Assembly: GCA_015679605.1 (NCBI GenBank)
Contig: JAAAVE010000066.1
Location: 1 to 12,150 of the forward strand
Direction: 5' to 3'
DNA length: 12,150 nucleotides
From: Podila epigama
Taxonomy: Eukaryota; Mortierellomycota; Mortierellomycetes; Mortierellales; Mortierellaceae
This document shows positions 7,550-12,150 of the stretch, piece by piece. A model generated the notes under the pieces. It had not been told where the DNA came from, made no database searches, and saw nothing but the letters and a program-made list of their open reading frames with translations. The position numbers and the translations under genes were made by a program. Position 1 is the stretch's first letter, and every line of letters begins with the position of its first letter.

Positions 7550-9764
7550 ATGACGTCCTTCCTCACTGACAATGGAGCTACTATCCTCAAAACCATCCTC
7601 GCCACATTCAACAACCACAAATCCTCCGCCCTTGGTCTCTACATCCTCTATGTCATCTTCAAGTACAGAAACACTGCCCTCGGTGTCAAACCTAGATCTG
7701 ACATTGGCGGGCCAAAGGGTTTGCCCCTCATCGGCAACACCTACGACATCATCAAAAGACCACTCGACAAAAACTTTGAGATCCAGACCCAACTCCACGA
7801 AGAGTACGGTCGCGCCTATGCCATGACCATCCTCGGTGTAGGCCGTCTCATCCAGGTCTCCGACCCAGCTGTCGTTGACCACTTTCTCCGTGTCAACTTT
7901 TGGGCGTATGAAAAAGGGTAATTGTCCCCACCCTATCTTATTTTAGGCTTTTATGTGCATGCATGTGTGTGAGAGTACATGTGTGTGTGTGTTGAGGGCT
8001 CATACTATACTTGAGGCTAACCCATTTCGATCATTTTCTCCACAATTACACCATGAACCCTTTCTTTTTCTTTTTGTGCCACACAGAGATGACTTTTATA
8101 AAATTCTATTTCCTTTGACAGGTAACGGTATCTTTAGTGCCGATGGTCAGGTCAGTAATGCCATTTCATCGTCTTTTATCTTTTTTTTTGCTATTGTTGT
8201 TGCTGTTATATCTTGGCACTCCTTGAACCTAGAGCTTTTGTTGTTGATGTTGTTGTTGTTGCTTTTAAATCTTGGCACTCCTTGAATCTAGACCTCAAAA
8301 TTTCTAACAAATTTTTTTTCTCATCACCCTACTCCACTTCAATTGCAGCATTGGAAATGGCAGCGCAAGCTGGCTTCCCGTATCTTCACTGTCCAAGGGT
8401 TCCGAGAGTTCACTGACACTGTCTTTGTCAAAGAAGCCGATCTTGCGCGCGATTATCTCAGCAAGAACGCTACCTCGGCCTCCTCGATCGGCTTCAGTGA
8501 AGGCAAGGTAGTCGATTTGAGCGAGATCTTTTACAAATTCACGCTCGATTCATTTGGCGAGATTGCCTTTGGTCAGACGTTTGGTTGTCTGGCAGATCCA
8601 GAAAAGGAAGTCGAATTTGCTTCCGCTTTCGACCGTCTTAACACGATTCTATCGCATCGGTTCGCGACACCCTTCTGGCAAATTGTCCACCGCCTGACTG
8701 GTGAGCATCAACGCATGGTCAAGGACACCAAAATCATCTATGACTTTGCATACGATGTCATTCGCAAGCGACGTCTTCAAGGGTTCAACAAAAAGCACAA
8801 GGATCTGCTGCAGCTCTTCCTGGAGGCCCATGACGAAGATGACCAACCCTTGAGCGACGAGATGTTGAAGGATACCCTGATGAACTTTGTGATTGCGGGG
8901 CGTGACACCACTGCCCAGGCACTCTCTTGGATGTTTTATCTGATTCACCGGTCGAGTGCTCGCAAGGACATCCTCGAAAAGCTAAGGGAAGAGACCGACA
9001 GGTTACTCCAAGGTGGCCACCCTACGTACGAGACCATCAAGCAACAGAAGTATGCTGAAGCCTGCTTCCATGAGACTTTGCGACTCTATCCATCAGTCCC
9101 ACAGAACGTAAAAGTCTGTGTCCAGGATGACATCCTGCCTGGGGGCATAAAAGTTTACAAGGATGAAAAGGTAGCCTGGTCGACATGGGCCATGGGACGC
9201 GACAAGGGTATCTGGGGCCCCGATGCCCACGAGTTCAGGCCTGAGAGATGGCTGGAAGGCGAGAAGCCATCTTCATCGAAATTCGTATCCTTCCATCTGG
9301 GTCCTCGCACATGGTAAAGTAGATGACACAAGTGTCGACCTTTTTTTTTTCTTTTGAGCAGATTCATTGACTTTTATTACATATACTCATCTCTTTGGTC
9401 TCGTAATTATCATAACAGCCTAGGTCAACAGTTTGCGACCATCGAGGCAATCACGATCCTGTCCATGCTTATCCAGGTGAGTCGATCATGTTTTATATTG
9501 GGACGGAGGAGCATCAAAAAAAAGGTCTTGTTGGTTAGTGAGCTTGAGGTACAGACCATTGACATTTCATTTTTTGTTTTTTACGCCCTTCCTTAATGTA
9601 TCTTTGAAATATAAATGAAGCGTTTCGAATTTGAACTTGTTGACCCTGCGCCAGCCTACACATTCTCGCTGACGCTACCAATGGCCAAGGGGCTGCCTAT
9701 GCGTGTCAAACACCGTGCGTCAATGGACAGCAAACATGCTTGTGCAGGTGCCAAGGAGGAATGA
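7550..9764 (+). CDS. Cytochrome P450 monooxygenase, CYP52/CYP86-like (possible fatty-acid hydroxylase)
   Basis: This is a predicted ER-anchored heme monooxygenase that uses electrons from NADPH-P450 reductase. Exons: 7550-7917, 8087-8150, 8349-9313, 9419-9476 and 9621-9764, giving 532 residues. In order there is a short hydrophobic anchor (about 25-39), the proline/glycine hinge GGPKGLPLIGN, the C-helix HWKWQRK (145-151), the I-helix AGRDTTAQALSW (from 327), the ExxR motif ETLR (386-389), PERW (442-445) and the heme loop FHLGPRTCLG with ligand C466. The AGRDTTAQALSW helix and overall layout resemble omega-hydroxylating families such as CYP52, CYP86 and CYP94. Substrate and family number are inferred, and a fungal family such as CYP509 is not excluded. 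The codon of C466 is split by intron 3 (TG|C). Intron 4 ends in a weak acceptor without a pyrimidine tract (ATAAATGAAG), but the frame resumes in RFEFEL, as expected. The ATG has A at -3. Confidence 0.94.
8191..8292 (+). repeat. Tandem duplication inside P450 intron 2
   Basis: Two copies of about 42 bases lie 59 bases apart, near 8191-8233 and 8250-8292. Each starts with TTG/GTT triplets and ends in ATCTTGGCACTCCTTGAA-YCTAGA. The last 24 bases (8210-8233 and 8269-8292) differ at one position. The unit explains much of this intron's greater length (198 bases). It looks like a replication-slippage duplication seeded by the TTG triplets. Confidence 0.85.
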
Positions 9765-10044
9765 GGTCCAAGACTTGCCAAGAAAAGAAAAAAAGGCGCG
9801 ATGCTTGCGCGCACGTGACTCATACTGTAGATACAAAACATAATAAACCTGATCAGCTTCAACACTTCAATACTTCAAAACACCCTACTTCCTTGTCTAC
9901 TCTTGACCTTTCGTTGACCTTTTTGACCGCCCTCCAAAACAAATTTCATTCTATAGCACACTATCTCTCATCTACACTTTTTTTTAGAACGCTCCTCTTT
10001 ATTTTTACTTTTTTGTGTGAGTGTGTGTGTGTATGACATATCAG
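9765..10044. other. Spacer between the P450 gene and the eIF4E-like fragment
   Basis: This holds the P450 3' untranslated region, with AATAAA at 9842-9847, 77 bases after the stop codon. Next comes overlapping CACGTG (9812-9817) and TGACTCA (9816-9822), then CT-rich and T-rich sequence ending in a GT run and an acceptor-like TATCAG (to 10044). I looked for upstream eIF4E exons (tryptophan-rich cap-binding segments) and found none: TGG codons are almost absent. The last ~50 bases look like the 3' end of an intron belonging to the fragment that follows. Confidence 0.55.
9842..9847 (+). terminator. Candidate polyadenylation signal of the P450 gene
   Basis: AATAAA begins 78 bases downstream of the P450 TGA, within a normal fungal 3' UTR distance, followed by C/T-rich sequence. 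Confidence 0.5.
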
Positions 10045-10304
10045 ATTATGGCTGTGACTGGAGACAAGTTTTTGAGGTGGGGTCCGAGATTTTGTGGAAT
10101 TGTATTGTCGACCCGTGGAGGTGAAGATATTTTATCGATATGGAATCAATTTGCACAAGAAGGGCGTACCAACTTGAAGATTAAGGACACGTTTAAAAGT
10201 GATCTTGAGTTTTACCTGCGGATACGATTATGGAGCTACAAGACCCCATAATGACGCGTTAAAGGATAACACCAGTTTCAGTGAACACCGATGTTTTCCG
10301 GTGA
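10045..10304 (+). pseudogene. Decayed 3' fragment of an eIF4E/4EHP-class cap-binding protein gene
   Basis: The fragment opens after an acceptor-like TATCAG with IMAVTGDKF and contains CGIVLSTRGGEDILSIWNQ and LKIKDTFKS. This is the C-terminal third of eIF4E-family proteins; the W of ILSIW corresponds to cap-binding W166 of human eIF4E. The upstream two thirds, including the other cap-binding tryptophans, are absent. Reading other frames recovers the rest of the family pattern: EVGSEI at about 10074-10091, LPADTIME after 10210, YKT, then HNDALKDNTSF and NTDVFR, with a TGA at 10302-10304. Six small insertions account for the breaks: T-run 10069-10073 (+2), T-run 10090-10093 (+1), T-run 10210-10213 (+2), C10236, C-run 10244-10247 (+1) and T10282. 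The first two and the next two cancel, so an open frame persists to TAA at 10252-10254 but carries wrong residues locally. The 4EHP/nCBP-like class is inferred from the C-terminus. Sequencing error is the main alternative. Confidence 0.8.
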
Positions 10305-10349
10305 ATGAATGTAAAAAGGGGGGATATTTTCCTTTCCTTTGATTAAAAA

Positions 10350-10390
10350 CGCGCGCGCACACATACACACTCACTCACTCAGTCACTCAC
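10350..10390 (+). repeat. Compound simple repeat (CG)n-(CA)n-(TCAC)n
   Basis: A short CG alternation (10350-10358) runs into ACACATACACAC and then repeated CACT units to 10390. It lies in the spacer where the eIF4E-like fragment and the minus-strand gene converge. Alternating purine-pyrimidine DNA of this kind can adopt Z-form in principle, but no function is evident. Confidence 0.75.
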
Positions 10391-10444
10391 TTTTCTGTGC
10401 ACTCTGTACTCTTTCCTGAGACGGTATTGTTTGGTTTTCTCGCT

Positions 10445-10450
10445 TTTATT
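10445..10450 (-). terminator. Candidate polyadenylation signal of the DUF4097-type gene
   Basis: TTTATT on the plus strand reads AATAAA on the minus strand, 74 bases beyond the minus-strand stop codon. Position and strand suit the two-exon gene at 10524-11867. Confidence 0.45.
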
Positions 10451-10523
10451 ATTGTGCAAATATTTCGACTTTTTTTTTTTGTTGTGCGTCGAAAAAGAAG
10501 AAAATCGATATGTGAGGGGAAGG

Positions 10524-11867
10524 CTAATACTCTTTGGAACCATAAGCATTCGCTGAAGCCAATGAATCACCACGCGGGTAAAAGTGTAGCGAAGCAGAGG
10601 CATTAGAGCTTTTGATGTCGATTTCGCTTTGTCCTTGGCTTCCACGGGTGCCATACTTGTAATCGCTAGTGTTCTTTTCGAGATGGATCTCGGAGCCCTC
10701 CACTGTTGCCTTTGAATTGCTTGTCTTCACGTTGAATCGGCCATAAAAGTCCTCGCTCTAGATTTTTGCATGGAGAAGAATAAGGAGCAGGGAATTAGCA
10801 TTTTTTTTTCGTTGTAAACCGAACATGATTTGTGCAAGAAACAAAAAAAAAAACATGACCACAAAAAAAAGCTACAACACGGTTAAGTTCTTTACCAAGT
10901 TCACAGTGACAGAGCCATTCGAGCTCACTGCAGCACCTTCAAACACATGATCGACGGGCACCATGACCGAGGAAGCAATAGATCCATTCGTAGTCCAGTT
11001 CTTGAATCGAAGTGCTTGACCTGATTGACTTGCATCGACACTATAAGCGATACGACCGTTGGATGATTCGCCTTGAATGGATGAAGGTCGCATAGCCTTG
11101 CCAATCAAGGCTCCAACGGTCAGACGACCATTCGATGTATGTGCCTGGAGATCCAATCCACGAGTCGTCTTTGAGGCTGCATCGACATGCAAATCGATCG
11201 CTGCATTTTGTGACCATGTCGATACGTGCGACTGACGTCCATCTTGCGCATCACGGACACAGACCTTGGCTGTAATAGAACCATTCAATGTCTGGAGTTC
11301 CGCATGACCTGCCTCATATGTGCCTGCAATCGCGCCGTTTGTGGTCCGAAGTTCAAGTGTCTCAGAGTCAACATCCGAAAGGCGGATGGAGCCGTTTGAA
11401 AGAGCTGTGCGGATGCTACCCCAGGCGAGAGACTGGAGTCGCTCACCGAGCAAGGATGTATTGGTTGCCTCGACAACGAGCGACTGCATCCTTTGCGTGG
11501 ACCTTGGGAGTTGTACTGTGGTCTCGTACCGAATGAAATTGTTGGTCCAAGACTCGGGTGCTTGAAGCAAAACACTATGGGTCTTGTTGTCTTGTGAGAC
11601 AGTGATGTGAACACTGTCCTTGTCGGATTCGTTCAACACGAAGACACGGGTTGAGATACGACCAAGGACCGAGTACGACGAGTACGAATCCTTCTCGTTG
11701 TCATCATTGTTGTCTCCATGGATGAGATGGACTTTTCCATTGACCTTGCCGGTGGCTCGAAAGACCACGTTGGGGTATTCATTTGGGTTAAAAGTCGTCT
11801 CGTCGTTTGGGAGACGGACTAGGATATTGGGTTGCGATGGGAAGGAACCAAAGATGGAGGAGAACAT
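10524..11867 (-). CDS. DUF4097-type protein with Asn-Gly beta-strand repeats, function unknown
   Basis: There are two exons on the minus strand, 11867-10896 and 10757-10524, with a 138-base GT-AG intron (10895-10758, phase 0), giving 401 residues. The junction joins VTVNL to SEDFYGRF, which continues the repeat pattern. Asn-Gly turns in short beta-strand units recur at residues 158, 177, 195, 246, 270, 294 and 317 (patterns such as TTNGSI, SSNGSV, TSNGRL), and a degenerate TSNSKATVEG follows at 336. This alternating pattern is that of DUF4097/adhesin-like beta-strand repeat domains. The N-terminal part holds an acidic, Asn/Asp-rich loop (51-60). No signal peptide, membrane segment or lipid anchor is visible, so a cytosolic location is likely. 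The ATG at 11867 has A at -3. Retaining the intron would end the protein after 7 further codons (331 residues). No biochemical role is known to me. Confidence 0.88.
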
Positions 11868-11998
11868 TGTTTGTTTGTTTTTGTTGGAATGATATAATCC
11901 TGATGGTGTGAAGAAATAGAGATCGATGAAGAATGAAAGTATGAAGAATATGAAGAAAATAAAAAAAGAAGAGAAGAGAAGGGTTGAAGATCCTCGAA

Positions 11999-12006
11999 TT
12001 TTTATA
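11999..12006 (-). promoter_or_regulatory. TATA box of the DUF4097-type gene
   Basis: TATAAAAA on the minus strand lies about 130-140 bases upstream of the ATG at 11867. The leader between them is rich in T and C on the coding strand, as in many fungal genes. It is the best TATA match in this upstream region. Confidence 0.5.
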
Positions 12007-12150
12007 CGAGATGAATCGTGTTGGTGAGCAAAAAACCCTTTCTCTGATTTGCTATCACCCCTTTTGGCATCTTTTCTGTCACACCGTCCAACAAAAAAAA
12101 AAATGCCAAGCCTTGCAGATCATGAATGTGTTCTGTCTGACTGGCGACTT

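Noticed and set aside
7526-7882. 118-codon minus-strand open frame over P450 exon 1, and an 84-codon plus-strand frame at 7572-7826
   Set aside because: Both are shadows of the P450 first exon. The low-complexity Ser/Pro/Thr or Glu/Asp/Val composition follows from reading its codons out of frame.
10021-10251. Continuous open frame suggesting an intact small protein
   Set aside because: Matching the family pattern needs two out-of-frame stretches, so the frame is open only because of compensating insertions. It is annotated as part of the eIF4E-like pseudogene.
12103-12150. ATG after an A-run that stays open to the window end, possibly the start of a divergent plus-strand gene
   Set aside because: Only 16 codons are visible, too few to support a gene. 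The sequence beyond the window would decide it.
1-12150. Mobile element, CRISPR, or secondary-metabolite cluster
   Set aside because: No transposase, integrase, terminal repeats, spaced direct repeats or backbone biosynthetic genes are seen. One P450 alone does not make a cluster.

Overview
The window reads as nuclear DNA from a filamentous fungus. Genes are split by many short introns (about 75-200 bases) with GT-AG borders, and intergenic spaces are small. Introns carry long A or T runs, and AATAAA signals follow several stop codons. The high intron density (13 in the checkpoint kinase gene), the cytochrome P450 and the Asn-Gly repeat DUF4097-type protein would suit an early-diverging fungus of the Mortierellomycota/Mucoromycota type. 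That placement is inference from gene structure and family content; no rRNA or other marker is present.

Layout from left to right. Positions 1-230 seem to hold the 3' end of a transcript that starts outside the window; its reading frame could not be fixed. An M3-family zinc metallopeptidase (thimet oligopeptidase/saccharolysin type, 9 exons, 696 residues) fills 570-3507. Only 161 bases further on, the CHK1 DNA-damage checkpoint kinase (14 exons, 493 residues) fills 3669-6751. A promoter with an E-box and a TATA box held between inverted-repeat arms lies between them. A roughly 800-base spacer with a TG microsatellite and a TATA box leads to a microsomal cytochrome P450 (5 exons, 532 residues, 7550-9764). 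Next comes a decayed 3' fragment of an eIF4E/4EHP-class cap-binding protein gene (10045-10304). On the minus strand, converging on it, is a two-exon gene for a 401-residue protein with Asn-Gly beta-strand repeats (10524-11867), with its own TATA box near 12000.

All exon chains were built by hand. Each joins in frame, the totals divide by three, and the joined proteins match family landmarks across the junctions. The genes have no evident shared pathway: peptide turnover, checkpoint signalling, lipid/xenobiotic oxidation and a protein of unknown role. I see no operon-like, mobile or defence system. The most unusual item is the eIF4E-like fragment, where six small insertions, partly compensating each other, leave a deceptive open frame with wrong residues.
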